Source: Brooklawnia propionicigenes (lineage in GTDB: Bacteria > Actinomycetota > Actinomycetes > Propionibacteriales > Propionibacteriaceae). From it: a stretch of DNA of 64,000 bases. The first letter of the stretch is position 1; every line of letters starts with the position of its first letter. Under the pieces are notes generated by a model. The model was given only the letters and a program-made list of their open reading frames with translations. It made no database searches and had not been told where the DNA came from. Position numbers and translations under genes: made by a program. Below are positions 17,889 to 26,507 of this stretch, one piece after another. The stretch spans positions 62,001 to 126,000 of the forward strand of contig NZ_AP028056.1 of the NCBI RefSeq assembly GCF_030297015.1. Direction: 5' to 3'.

Positions 17889-18526
17889 GCAACGACATTC
17901 TTCAGGTGCCGATCCCGGACGAACAGCTCGTACTTCATCGATTCGCGATCAAACCCCACCATCTCGACGACTATCTGCCGCTGTGGCGGCGTGAAGTCGA
18001 AATTGCTAGATGGCACGGTTTCACCACGCATCGCGCATTTCTGGAAACCAACGCCGAACCGAAGCTGACCTGGCTGTACTCGCACCCCGATCCCGAGGCC
18101 GGGAACCGGGCGGTGCGGGCCGATCCCGAGACCGTACGGGTGGAGGCGCTGAAAGCCCCGCATGTCTTCCGCAATGTGAAGATCCGGCCGGTGCGCGGCG
18201 AGTACCTCACTCATCTCGATACGACCGTCACGCCGCATCCCCTGGCGGTCATGCGGCGCTATTCGATCGTGGGTTCCTGGTCGGAGTTTCTCGATGTCTG
18301 GCAGCGCATCCGAGTGGTGCGCGAGATCTACGGCTTCGGCTGCCTCTTCGCGGTCGTCGATGAACCCGAGAACATGTTCACCTGGGCCTTCGAATACGAC
18401 GGCGAATGGCGGGACTTTGCCACTGCCCAGCTCGAGTACTACCACGATCCCGATCGGATCGCATTGCGCGGCGTCTTCGACTACATGGCCGATTACTCCA
18501 TCAACCCTGCCCAGCAACTGATGTGA
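17885..18526 (+). CDS. NIPSNAP-like protein (dimeric alpha/beta-barrel type)
   Basis: This 213-residue soluble protein resembles NIPSNAP-family ferredoxin-like barrels. The phrases LHRFAIKPHHLDDYLPLWRRE, WLYSHPDPEAG and AVMRRYSIVGSWSEFLDVWQ fit two related barrel halves. ATG 17885 overlaps the PIG-L stop by 4 bases, choosing this start from a much longer open frame. The trmO start is 2 bases after its stop. No catalytic residues are evident; the family call is moderate and the function is unknown. Tight coupling to PIG-L suggests a shared substrate or pathway. Confidence 0.65.
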   Translation: MSNDILQVPIPDEQLVLHRFAIKPHHLDDYLPLWRREVEIARWHGFTTHRAFLETNAEPKLTWLYSHPDPEAGNRAVRADPETVRVEALKAPHVFRNVKIRPVRGEYLTHLDTTVTPHPLAVMRRYSIVGSWSEFLDVWQRIRVVREIYGFGCLFAVVDEPENMFTWAFEYDGEWRDFATAQLEYYHDPDRIALRGVFDYMADYSINPAQQLM

Positions 18527-18528
18527 GC

Positions 18529-19200
18529 ATGGAGCCCATTGCCCACATCCGCAGTGCATTCCCCGCCAAGTTCGGGATCCCGAGGCAGGCCGGACTGGTG
18601 CCCGACCTGGTGGCCAGCGTGGTCTTCGAGCCGCACTACCGCAACCCGGATGCCATCCGCGGCATCGAGGACTTCAGCCATATCTGGCTGATCTGGCAGT
18701 TTTCGGCGGCCATCCGTGACGACTGGAGGCCGACCGTGCGTCCGCCCAGGCTCGGCGGTGAGCAGCGGCTGGGCGTCTTCGCCACCCGATCACCGTTCCG
18801 GCCCAACCCCATTGCCTTGTCGTCGGTGCGACTGCTCGAGGTGCGATCGGAGCCGGATCTGGGTCCGGTGCTGGTGGTCGGTGGCGCCGATCTGATGGAC
18901 GGCACCCCGATCTTCGACATCAAGCCGTACATCGCGGCAGATTTGCATACCGACGCGACCTTCGGGTTCACCACCCGCAATACCGACTATCGCGTGCAGG
19001 TCGACATCTCGGACGAGCTGATTGCCCGGGTGCCCGAGAAACTGCGCGACGGCCTGCTCGGTGTGCTCGCCGAGGACCCTCGTCCGGCCTACCAGGACGA
19101 CCCGGAGCGCAACTACGGGCTTGGTTTCGCCGGGCTGAATGTCCGATTCCGGGTCGCCGCCGGAGTACTGACCGTTGTGGAGATCGAACCGCTGGTCTGA
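18529..19200 (+). CDS. trmO: tRNA (N6-threonylcarbamoyladenosine(37)-N6)-methyltransferase TrmO
   Basis: This 223-residue protein has the TsaA/TrmO beta-barrel signatures: IRSAFPAKFGIPRQAGLVP at the start, IEDFSHIWLIWQF, and FATRSPFRPNPIALSSVRLLEV. DLMDGTPIFDIKPY and a C-terminal extension with YQDDPERNYGLGFAG complete the bacterial full-length form. TrmO uses SAM to methylate t6A37 in tRNAs reading ACY codons. ATG 18529 begins 2 bases after the preceding stop. No role is implied for the PIG-L neighbour in tRNA modification. Confidence 0.92.
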   Translation: MEPIAHIRSAFPAKFGIPRQAGLVPDLVASVVFEPHYRNPDAIRGIEDFSHIWLIWQFSAAIRDDWRPTVRPPRLGGEQRLGVFATRSPFRPNPIALSSVRLLEVRSEPDLGPVLVVGGADLMDGTPIFDIKPYIAADLHTDATFGFTTRNTDYRVQVDISDELIARVPEKLRDGLLGVLAEDPRPAYQDDPERNYGLGFAGLNVRFRVAAGVLTVVEIEPLV

Positions 19201-19220
19201 TGCGTGAGCTCGGCCCCCGG

Positions 19221-19847
19221 TCAGCTCGAGATCGCTGCGGTCGTGGCGGACTGCTGGGAAGCGATGATGTCGTGCACGGCCTTCACCACCCAATCTCGCT
19301 GCTGTAGGACGCGTTGCGATCTCCACCGTTGACGCCACCCCGCCTCGGGAGCCAGCCATTTGCCGAACTGCAGCTCCAACGCCAGCCCGCCCAGGCATGC
19401 GGCTCTGGATGTGACGCCCGCCGGATCGCGGATGGCGGTTGCGGCCAACTCGCGGGCGGCGGTCAATTCCTGGGCATTGAGTATCCGGTACCGGTCGCCA
19501 CCCAGGCCCCTCGCCGGCTTCTTGACCAGCCATCCGCTGCGGGTCATGTCATCCATTGACTGATCCAGATAGAACCCTCCCCCGGCCTGGATGATGCGGG
19601 CCGGACGATGAGCGGGATGAGTGCCCAGCACCCGCAGCATCGCATCGAGTAGCGGATCGCCGATCGGGCGCGCGTCGTGTACCTGTACTTTCTTGTCGAC
19701 CAGGCTGACCCGTTCCTGCATCGCCAGCTCCGCCAGTGTGGCCCCGGCCGCGGCCAGCTTGAGCTGTCCCCGGTTGCGGACGCGTCCGGTCTGCTCGTTG
19801 ATCGCAAGCAGGGTGATCTGGTGGGCCAGGTTTCCGAAGAACTCCAT
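19221..19847 (-). CDS. GPP34 (GOLPH3/VPS74) family protein, copy 1
   Basis: This 208-residue protein matches the bacterial GPP34 domain: NLAHQITLLAINEQTGRV, AAAGATLAELAMQERVSLVDKKVQV, the central beta-hairpin and a C-terminal helix set. In eukaryotes the fold binds phosphatidylinositol 4-phosphate and Golgi enzymes; the bacterial role is unknown. Minus-strand TAGCCT sits 6 bases before ATG 19847. A paralogue lies at 22104-22706 in the same direction. Both bracket two membrane-protein genes on the other strand. Confidence 0.88.
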   Translation of the reverse strand: MEFFGNLAHQITLLAINEQTGRVRNRGQLKLAAAGATLAELAMQERVSLVDKKVQVHDARPIGDPLLDAMLRVLGTHPAHRPARIIQAGGGFYLDQSMDDMTRSGWLVKKPARGLGGDRYRILNAQELTAARELAATAIRDPAGVTSRAACLGGLALELQFGKWLAPEAGWRQRWRSQRVLQQRDWVVKAVHDIIASQQSATTAAISS

Positions 19848-19853
19848 GGGCGC

Positions 19854-19859
19854 AGGCTA
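19854..19859 (-). promoter_or_regulatory. Probable -10 element, leaderless GPP34 copy 1
   Basis: Minus-strand TAGCCT ends 6 bases before ATG 19847, the same geometry as GPP34 copy 2. Confidence 0.5.
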
Positions 19860-19944
19860 GCGCGTTCCAGCTGAGCCGCTCCGGGAGGACACTTGACTCA
19901 ACGCAACGCGTTACATCTCACTGCTACGAGTGAATGGAGACGCC

Positions 19945-20394
19945 ATGGACGGCGGCGAAGCCGGTCTTTCGCGGGTACCCCCGAACGCGGTCTTGGGTGT
20001 GGTCGCCGCACTGGTTGTCGTCCTCGCGGTGGTGACCGCGTTGCTGACAACACAACGCGAACGCCCTGAACTGGACCCCGGCACCCCCGAAGGCACCGTC
20101 CAGATCTTCATCTTGGCATTCGTCGAAGGCGACGATGACCAGGCCGTCGCACTGCTGGACCCGGCGCTGGGCTGCAGCGCTCCGCTGAGGGATGTCTATC
20201 GGCCTTCGCGAGTCTCACTGAGCGTCGTGAGCAGCAAGATCACCGGCGAGGAGGGCGTGGTCGTGCTCGATGTCACCGAGTACTCCGGCGGCCTGTTCGA
20301 CTCGTGGTCGCACCGGGAGGACTTCTACCTGATCCGCGCCGACGGTAGCTGGTTGATCACCGGCAACCCCTGGCCGGTGTATTCCTGCAAGTGA
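19945..20394 (+). CDS. Membrane-anchored hypothetical protein with extracytoplasmic NTF2-like domain
   Basis: This 149-residue protein has one N-terminal membrane helix (VLGVVAALVVVLAVVTALL) followed by an extracytoplasmic domain. The pattern GTPEGTVQIFILAFVEGDDDQAVALLDP resembles the start of SnoaL/NTF2-like folds. Two cysteines (in GCSAPLR and at YSCK) could pair. ATG 19945 is picked because GGAGA at 19936-19940 is well spaced; GTG 19930 lies before that site. It is followed 12 bases later by the DUF5671 gene, likely one operon. Confidence 0.7.
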   Translation: MDGGEAGLSRVPPNAVLGVVAALVVVLAVVTALLTTQRERPELDPGTPEGTVQIFILAFVEGDDDQAVALLDPALGCSAPLRDVYRPSRVSLSVVSSKITGEEGVVVLDVTEYSGGLFDSWSHREDFYLIRADGSWLITGNPWPVYSCK

Positions 20395-20406
20395 GGGGCG
20401 GAGACT

Positions 20407-22098
20407 ATGACTTTTCTCGGTGTGGCGATACTCGCATTGCTCGCCGGCCTGATCACTGTGGTCGTCAATGCTGGACGTCACCGGGAGTCTCTGGATGCGC
20501 GCAATGTCCGCAGAGTCTTCCAGTACGCAGTCTTGTACGCACTGGTGGTGGTGTCGGCCATCGGTGCCACCGAACTGCTCGGCCGGTTGCTGGGCGCCGA
20601 AGCACCCGCATGGCAGGACGACTCCTACGCGCTGGCGCAGGCCCTGACATTCGTTTTGGTCGGTGTCCCGCTGGCCGCCCTGCTCGCCTGGTGGACCTGG
20701 CGCAGTCATCGTGCGTCTCCTGCCGAAACCAGTTCGCCCCTGTTCACGGCGTATCTGACGATCGCGGCGCTGACCGGCCTGGTCGTGGCTGCGGCCGGAC
20801 TACAGGTCGCGGTCTTCGAAGCGATCGACCACGCAGAATTTGACGCACAGGCGACTGCCCGGTTCGTCGTCTGGGCGGCGGTGTGGCTGGGCCACTGGAT
20901 CGTCGCGCGCCGCAGCCTGGACGTGGCCGCTGCAACGCCCCACCTGCTGCTCGGGTCACTGGTCGGGCTGGTGCTCGCCGCGACCGGGCTGATACAACTG
21001 CTCGGCACCTCCCTCGACCTGCTGCTGCGTCCGGGGGCCGTCGTACCGCCCCTCACCGGCCTTGCCCGGGGCGCGGGGCTGCTGACCGCCGGCGGGCTGG
21101 TGTGGATCAGGTATTGGGTCCTCTCGGCGTCCCGGTTGCCTCGCCAGGTCTTGTGGCTCGCCTACGTGCTGCTGATCGGGGTGGCCGGCGGACTGATCAT
21201 GGCGATCGCCGCGGTCAGCATGCTGCTGTGGACCATCCTGGTCTGGATCGTGGGCGACAGGCTCGATCAGACCTTCGCCCAGCATTTCGACAGCACGGCC
21301 ATGCAGACCGCCACCGCCGTGATCGGCGTAGTGATCTGGTGGTATCACCGCGCCGCAGTCGGGCAGTCCGCTGCCGAGCATCGCGAGATCCGCCGAACCT
21401 ATGACTATCTGGTCGGCGGGATCGCGCTCATCGCGGCCGCCTCCGGTGTCGGAACGATCATTGTTGCCCTCATCGAGGCCGCGACCCCGGGTCTCGACAT
21501 CGGCATGCCGACGATCAACACCCTCCTCGCGGCCCTCACGCTCCTGGTGGTGGGCACCCCCGTCTGGTGGTTCCACTGGCGGCGTCTCAAGGCGGCGGTC
21601 GGCGCCGATCCGGCAGCCGAGGTGGCAGCACTGAGCCGCCGGATCTACCTGGTGCTGCTGTTCGGCGTGGCCGGCGTGGCCGCGGTCGTGGCCCTCCTGG
21701 TGGCCGCCTATGCATTCTTCCGAGATCTTGTGGACGCGCAACTGGGCACCGCCACCCTGCGCGCTATGCGCTACGGCTTGGGCGTGCTGGTCGCCAGCGC
21801 CGCCGTCTCGGCCTACCATGGCGCGGTCTTCCGCCAGGATCGGCAGATCGACGTGCCCGATCGTCCGAGCCGGCCGCGCTCGGTGGTGCTGATCGGCGCC
21901 CACGACCCCGACCTGGTGCGCCGAATCCGGCAGGCCACGGACTCCCCCGCCGAACTGTGGGTACGCACCGACGCTGCCGCTGAGCAGTGGGACGAGGAGT
22001 CGGTGCTGGCCGCCCTGGACGGGTACTCCGGCAAAGACCTGCTGGTCATTGCGGACGAGACAGGACTGCGAGTGCTTGAGGTCGATCGCCGGCGCTGA
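20407..22098 (+). CDS. DUF5671-containing polytopic membrane protein
   Basis: This 563-residue protein has around 13 membrane helices. The opening SLDARNVRRVFQYAVLYALVV and the repeated AEHREIRRTYDYLVGGIALIAA fit DUF5671, a module that occurs here in more than one copy. The last ~90 residues form a soluble domain (VVLIGAHDPDLVRRIRQATDSPAELWVRTD...) of unclear type. No transport or catalytic motif is recognised. It is co-directional with the NTF2-like gene and convergent with GPP34 copy 2, whose stop is 5 bases away. Function is unknown. Confidence 0.8.
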   Translation: MTFLGVAILALLAGLITVVVNAGRHRESLDARNVRRVFQYAVLYALVVVSAIGATELLGRLLGAEAPAWQDDSYALAQALTFVLVGVPLAALLAWWTWRSHRASPAETSSPLFTAYLTIAALTGLVVAAAGLQVAVFEAIDHAEFDAQATARFVVWAAVWLGHWIVARRSLDVAAATPHLLLGSLVGLVLAATGLIQLLGTSLDLLLRPGAVVPPLTGLARGAGLLTAGGLVWIRYWVLSASRLPRQVLWLAYVLLIGVAGGLIMAIAAVSMLLWTILVWIVGDRLDQTFAQHFDSTAMQTATAVIGVVIWWYHRAAVGQSAAEHREIRRTYDYLVGGIALIAAASGVGTIIVALIEAATPGLDIGMPTINTLLAALTLLVVGTPVWWFHWRRLKAAVGADPAAEVAALSRRIYLVLLFGVAGVAAVVALLVAAYAFFRDLVDAQLGTATLRAMRYGLGVLVASAAVSAYHGAVFRQDRQIDVPDRPSRPRSVVLIGAHDPDLVRRIRQATDSPAELWVRTDAAAEQWDEESVLAALDGYSGKDLLVIADETGLRVLEVDRRR

Positions 22099-22103
22099 GT
22101 TGG

Positions 22104-22706
22104 TCACAAAGGCGTCGTCACCGAGAACTGTGTTTGCAGCGCGCGCAGCAGCCACGACCGCTTGAGCAACGCGGACCGCACCCGACGACGACCACGAAAC
22201 CCCAATCCAGCGACTTCGGAATCCAATCCGAGCAATGCAACGAACCCACCCAGATAGGCGGCCCGAGCCGGCGCCGCATGCGGATCGGTGAGCCCGCTTC
22301 GAGCCAGTTCACGGGCTGCGTTGATCCGCTCCTCGCCGATCAGTTCATAGCGCTGCGCCGACAGGCGGGAGGCAGGTATCAGCTTTGCCCAGCCATTGCT
22401 CACAAGTTCGCCCAAGGCCTGGCCGCTGTAGGTCTGGCGGGCATCCCCGATGATCTTCGCGGGCTCGCGGCCGGCGCGCCCGGTGAGGTCATGCAACATG
22501 ACATCGACGAGGTGGTCTTCGGTGGGCCGCGAATCGCTGACGTGCACCTTGCCCGAGGCCCAACGGACGCGCTCCTGCAACACGAGCTCGGCCAGCACCG
22601 CCGCTGCGGTCGCCGCGCCCAGCCGCGATGTCTTGCGGACCTCGCCGCTGAATGGGCTGATGGCGAGCATGGCGACCTGGTGGGCGAGGTTCTCCATGGT
22701 CTCCAT
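22104..22706 (-). CDS. GPP34 (GOLPH3/VPS74) family protein, copy 2
   Basis: This 200-residue paralogue of the 19221-19847 protein shares NLAHQVAMLAI, AAAVLAELVLQERVRW and a basic C-terminal part (GFRGRRRVRSALLKRSWLLRAL). The sequences are clearly related but diverged, so the duplication is not recent. TAGGCT on the minus strand lies 6 bases before ATG 22706. A second in-frame ATG three codons in is an alternative start. Confidence 0.87.
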   Translation of the reverse strand: METMENLAHQVAMLAISPFSGEVRKTSRLGAATAAAVLAELVLQERVRWASGKVHVSDSRPTEDHLVDVMLHDLTGRAGREPAKIIGDARQTYSGQALGELVSNGWAKLIPASRLSAQRYELIGEERINAARELARSGLTDPHAAPARAAYLGGFVALLGLDSEVAGLGFRGRRRVRSALLKRSWLLRALQTQFSVTTPL

Positions 22707-22712
22707 ATCCCG

Positions 22713-22718
22713 AGCCTA
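22713..22718 (-). promoter_or_regulatory. Probable -10 element, leaderless GPP34 copy 2
   Basis: Minus-strand TAGGCT is followed by 6 bases and ATG 22706. Confidence 0.5.
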
Positions 22719-22786
22719 GTGTCTGACGTACTTGACGGATCTTGGTGTGCCCCATACGTTCGTCTCACCATGGAACGGAGAAACGC

Positions 22787-23724
22787 ATGACCACCAAACG
22801 CGAACGTTTCTCGCGGCCGCCCACGGCCAGCAGACCGACCGTCCCCCGGTCGGCGCCTGGATTCACTATGGCTCGAGCTTCTGGACGCCCGAGCAGGTCG
22901 CCGAAGCCCATCTGCGCTTCTACCACCAGTACGACTGGGACTACATCAAGGTGATGGACGATTTCCGGCTGCAGGTGCCCGACGGCCTGGATGAGATCAC
23001 CGATCCCGCGCAGCTCGACGAGGTGGTGCCCGATCCGAAAGCGACGCTGACCAACCTGGTCAAGCAGGCCGAGGTGCTGCGGATCATTCGGGCCGAGGCG
23101 CCCGAGGCAGCGATCATCGACACGATCTTCTCCCCCGTCCAGACGCTGGTGCGGGCTCTGGGCGAGACGGTGATCGACTATCTGGCCGCCGACACGGAGC
23201 TGGCGCACCGCACGATCTCCCGGGTGGCCACTGCGCTGGCAGACTATGCCGCGCAGCTTCCCGACTTGGATGTGGACGGTCTCTTCCTGGCGATCAATGG
23301 TGCCAGCACCGACTCCACCAGCTTCGGATTGTCGCCCGAGCAGTTCACCGAGTGGATCTCGCCCTACGACATTCAGGTGCTGCAGGCCGCCGAGGGATTG
23401 GTGCGGATCGGTCATCTGCACGGCGAGGGCGCGGATCCCGATCTGCTGACCGACTACCCGTTCGAGGTGCTCAACTGGTCGGACAAGGTTTCGGCGCCGC
23501 GGATCCCTGAGGCCCGGCAGCGCTACGGCTGGATTCCGATGGTCGGCCTGGACGAGATCACCAGCCTCTACTGGACTCCCAGCAAGGCGCGCGAGGAGAT
23601 CCTGCAGGCCCGCCGCGCGGCCGGCGACCAGATCATCGTCGCGCCGAACTGCACGCTGCACTCCGACGGCTCCCCGCTGGTGCTGCGGGAATTGCGGGAA
23701 AGCGTCGATCTGCCCCTGGGCTGA
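22787..23724 (+). CDS. Uroporphyrinogen decarboxylase family protein with an apparent N-terminal frameshift
   Basis: From residue ~10 on, the frame encodes a UroD/MtaA-type barrel: TDRPPVGAWIHYG, MDDFRLQVPDG, HLHGEGADPDLL, and VAPNCTLHSDGSP. The expected family start (MTTKRERF then LAAAHG) is split between two frames. ATG 22787, with CGGAG in front, encodes MTTKRERF. One missing base at about 22807-22812 then shifts into the long frame, which on its own has only a weak TTG start at 22732. The gene is therefore either broken in the first ten codons or the base is a sequence error. Members include haem UroD and cobamide-dependent methyltransferases; haem UroD is not certain here. Confidence 0.8.
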
Positions 23725-23727
23725 GCC

Positions 23728-25047
23728 TCAGCAGTCGTCCAGCAGTCGGCGCAGCACCCGGGCACCGAAACGGACCGCGTCGACCGGAACTCGCTCGTCC
23801 ACACCGTGAAACAGCATCGCGAAGTTCAGGTCGGCAGGCAGCTTCAGCGGCACGAAGCCGTAGCCGTGAATGCCGAGAGCCTCCAACGCCTTGTTGTCGG
23901 TGCCCGCCGACAGGCAGTACGGCAGCAGCGCCGCATCGGGATCCTCGGCCTGGATGGCCGCCTGCATGCTTGCGACGAAAGCCGAATCACGAGGCGCGTC
24001 CACCGAGATACCCAACTGATCGATGATCAGGTCGACGTGTTCGCCGGCCAGCTCGCGGATCGTGTCGAGCAGCTCGTCCTGGTGCCCGGGCAAGAACCGG
24101 CAGTCGATGTGCGCGGTGGCCTCGCTGGGGATCACGTTGTTCTTGTAGCCGGCATCCAGCCGGGTGAAGTTCGCCGAGTCGCGCAGGGTGCCGGCCACGA
24201 AAGCCCGTCCCCCGCCGAGCAGATCGAGGAAGGCCTCCAAGCCGTCGTCGGGCGACACACCGGTGATCTCGGTCACACCGTCGAACAGCGCCCGCACGCT
24301 GGCCACATATTCCAACGGCCACTCATGCTGATTGATCCGGGTGATCGCCTCGGCCAGCCGGACGATCGCATTCTCGTCATTGGGCAGTGAGCCGTGCCCG
24401 GCCCGCCCGGAGGCGCGCAGATGTACCCAGGCGAAGCCCTTCTCGGCGGTCTGCAGCAGGTAGGCACGACGGGTCCCGCCGCCCGCCACGGGCAGTGTCA
24501 CCGAGTAGCCGCCGACCTCGCTGATCGCCTCGGTGCAGCCCGCGAAGAGCTCCGGATGCTCGCGGACCATCCACTGCGAACCCCAGGTGCCGCCCTGCTC
24601 TTCATCGGCGAAGAAGACGAAGACCAGATCCCGCGGTGGCACGATTCCCTCGCGCGCGATCCGCCGCAGATTCGCCAGCACCATGCCGACCATCGACTTC
24701 ATGTCCACTGCGCCGCGTCCCCAGATCATGCCATCGCGCTCCTCGGCGCTGAATGGATCGACGCTCCAATCGGCCGCATTCGCCGGTACCACATCCAAGT
24801 GGCCATGCACGACCAGGCCGCCCCGCGACGGGTCGGCGCCAGCGATGCGGACGATCACGCTTGCTCTGCCCGGCTGAGATTCCAGCGAGACGGGATCGAG
24901 GCCGACCTCGTGCAGCAGGCCCAGAACATATTCGGCCGCCGGGCGCTCGGTCGGCCCCGTCCCATCACCGTAGTTGGAAGTGTCGATGCGAATCAGTTCG
25001 CGGGTGATGCGTACGGCTTCGTCTTCAAGTTCGGTCCAATCGCTCAC
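23728..25047 (-). CDS. M20/M25/M40 family zinc peptidase (ArgE/DapE/CPG2-like)
   Basis: This 439-residue protein shows the M20 order: VVHGHLDVVPA (metal His-Asp), WGRGAVDMKS (bridging Asp), FFADEEQGG (catalytic Glu and metal Glu), a dimerisation domain, and a final His region (LFHGVDERVPVDAV). It hydrolyses peptides or N-acyl amino acids in the cytoplasm. Length fits the M20 subfamily of carboxypeptidases. A GTG at 25047 is the start. It ends 3 bases before the convergent UroD-family gene. Substrate is unknown. Confidence 0.9.
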   Translation of the reverse strand: MSDWTELEDEAVRITRELIRIDTSNYGDGTGPTERPAAEYVLGLLHEVGLDPVSLESQPGRASVIVRIAGADPSRGGLVVHGHLDVVPANAADWSVDPFSAEERDGMIWGRGAVDMKSMVGMVLANLRRIAREGIVPPRDLVFVFFADEEQGGTWGSQWMVREHPELFAGCTEAISEVGGYSVTLPVAGGGTRRAYLLQTAEKGFAWVHLRASGRAGHGSLPNDENAIVRLAEAITRINQHEWPLEYVASVRALFDGVTEITGVSPDDGLEAFLDLLGGGRAFVAGTLRDSANFTRLDAGYKNNVIPSEATAHIDCRFLPGHQDELLDTIRELAGEHVDLIIDQLGISVDAPRDSAFVASMQAAIQAEDPDAALLPYCLSAGTDNKALEALGIHGYGFVPLKLPADLNFAMLFHGVDERVPVDAVRFGARVLRRLLDDC

Positions 25048-25070
25048 CGGTCCAGACTGTCACATTCCGA

Positions 25071-26507
25071 TCAATCGTTCGCTCGGTGTTGAGTCGCGAG
25101 CACGCGACGCTGGAGTGGTCGGCAGGCCCACAGCGCAACCATGGCCAGCACGATGCCGGCGATCAGGACGATCGCCATCACGATCGGCCCACCGTCGGAG
25201 ACGACACCGACACTCGTGGCATAGCGGTACATCGGATAGGCCATCGCAGCCCCCAAACCCGCGCCGAGCACCACCGAGAAGACCAGCGGTCCCAGCGTTT
25301 CCAGCCACATCACCTTCGTGCTGAAGGCCAACGGGGCACCCATCTTGTACATGGCGATGGTCTGCTCGGCGCGCTCGAAGACCGCTGAGGCCTGCGTGAT
25401 GAAGATCGAAGCAGCGGTCAGAGTGAAACCGACGGCCAGAGTGATGATGACACCCTTGGTGAAGTCCCACTGAGTGGCCTGCACGAATGTCTGGCCCGCA
25501 GTGTCGTCACCACCGTTGATCTCGATCGGCATCAATGCCATGTACCCGCCGATCAATGCCAGCAGCGAGATACCCACGACCCGTTGCCAGGTCTGTTTGG
25601 GGTGCGCCTCGATCCGCCGCGCGGCCCAGATTACCGACAGTCGCGGGGCCCGGGCGATCAGTTTGCTGATCTGCTGCAGGAGCCACGGGCCGGCGATGTT
25701 GAAGCCCTGAATCATGATCACGATGATCCCCGCCATCAGCAGGAATCCCGCCACCCCGCTACCCAGCGGCAGAACCGACATCGCGACCGAGCCTGCGATC
25801 AGCACGAGCCCAGCGAGCACGATGCGCCATGCCTTCAGCCGAGGACGAGTACCGAGCCGCGCAACGCCCAACGGCGAAATACGTACCTGACGCAAGCCCC
25901 ACCATGCCGATGCGACGCCCAAGCCGATCACGGCCACACAGATGGCGGCAGTCAGCGGCCACGGCAACAGCATCTCCTCGGCACTCAGCGGCATGCCGAG
26001 CATCGTCAGCCTGCTCCACAGCGGCAGCGTCACGAGATAGATCACCGCACCGATGCCGACACCGATCGTCGCCTGCACGAGCGTGTCGATCAACGCCATC
26101 CGGGTCACATCGCCCGACGACAGGCCCAACAGCCGCAGTGCGGCAAGCCTCCGTTCGCGGCCTCGCGCGCCCAGCACCGCAGCCCCGGAGGCCAGCGAAT
26201 ATGTCGCCGGGATGAGCAGCGCGCACGCGAAGACCGCAAGGATGAAGTAGCTCTGCGGAACGATGTCGAAGGTGCTGTCCTCGGTAAGCACCTCCAGCAA
26301 CAACCCATGCGGGTGCTGCCAACGGTTGTAGAACATCCAGGTGCCGCCGGCCACGGTCAGCGCCAGCGCCGAGCTGATGATGAATGCCATGATCGCCGCC
26401 AGATAGAGCAGCGATTCACCTTGCCGGGATGCGAACCTGGCCTTGGTGAGGTGTGCGGTGAAGCTGAACAGCCCACTCACCCTAGCCGGCGCGGAACTGA
26501 TGCTCAT
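25071..26507 (-). CDS. FtsX-like ABC transporter permease
   Basis: This 478-residue membrane protein has an FtsX-type layout. An N-terminal helix precedes an extracellular region, and two three-helix blocks carry LGARGRERRLAALRLLGLSSGDVTRMALIDT and FERAEQTIAMYKMGAPLAFSTKVMW as cytoplasmic coupling phrases. Such permeases do not import; they export peptides or lipoproteins or act as mechanotransmitters. It overlaps its ATPase gene by 4 bases. The divergent two-component pair beyond the ATPase recalls LiaRS/BceRS-like stress modules, so a role against envelope-active compounds is plausible but inferred. Confidence 0.87.
   Translation of the reverse strand: MSISSAPARVSGLFSFTAHLTKARFASRQGESLLYLAAIMAFIISSALALTVAGGTWMFYNRWQHPHGLLLEVLTEDSTFDIVPQSYFILAVFACALLIPATYSLASGAAVLGARGRERRLAALRLLGLSSGDVTRMALIDTLVQATIGVGIGAVIYLVTLPLWSRLTMLGMPLSAEEMLLPWPLTAAICVAVIGLGVASAWWGLRQVRISPLGVARLGTRPRLKAWRIVLAGLVLIAGSVAMSVLPLGSGVAGFLLMAGIIVIMIQGFNIAGPWLLQQISKLIARAPRLSVIWAARRIEAHPKQTWQRVVGISLLALIGGYMALMPIEINGGDDTAGQTFVQATQWDFTKGVIITLAVGFTLTAASIFITQASAVFERAEQTIAMYKMGAPLAFSTKVMWLETLGPLVFSVVLGAGLGAAMAYPMYRYATSVGVVSDGGPIVMAIVLIAGIVLAMVALWACRPLQRRVLATQHRAND

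Noticed and set aside
20956-22155. Long minus-strand frame opposite the DUF5671 gene
   Set aside because: Its translation is low-complexity His/Gln/Asp-rich, typical for the reverse of membrane-protein codons.
22732-22786. TTG 22732 as the true start of the UroD-family gene
   Set aside because: Its first ~24 residues lack family similarity and there is no ribosome site; ATG 22787 plus a frameshift explains the N-terminus better.
25054-25059. CAGTCT as a leaderless -10 for the M20 peptidase
   Set aside because: Spacing to GTG 25047 fits, but the hexamer departs from TAnnnT at its first base, so it is not listed as a promoter.
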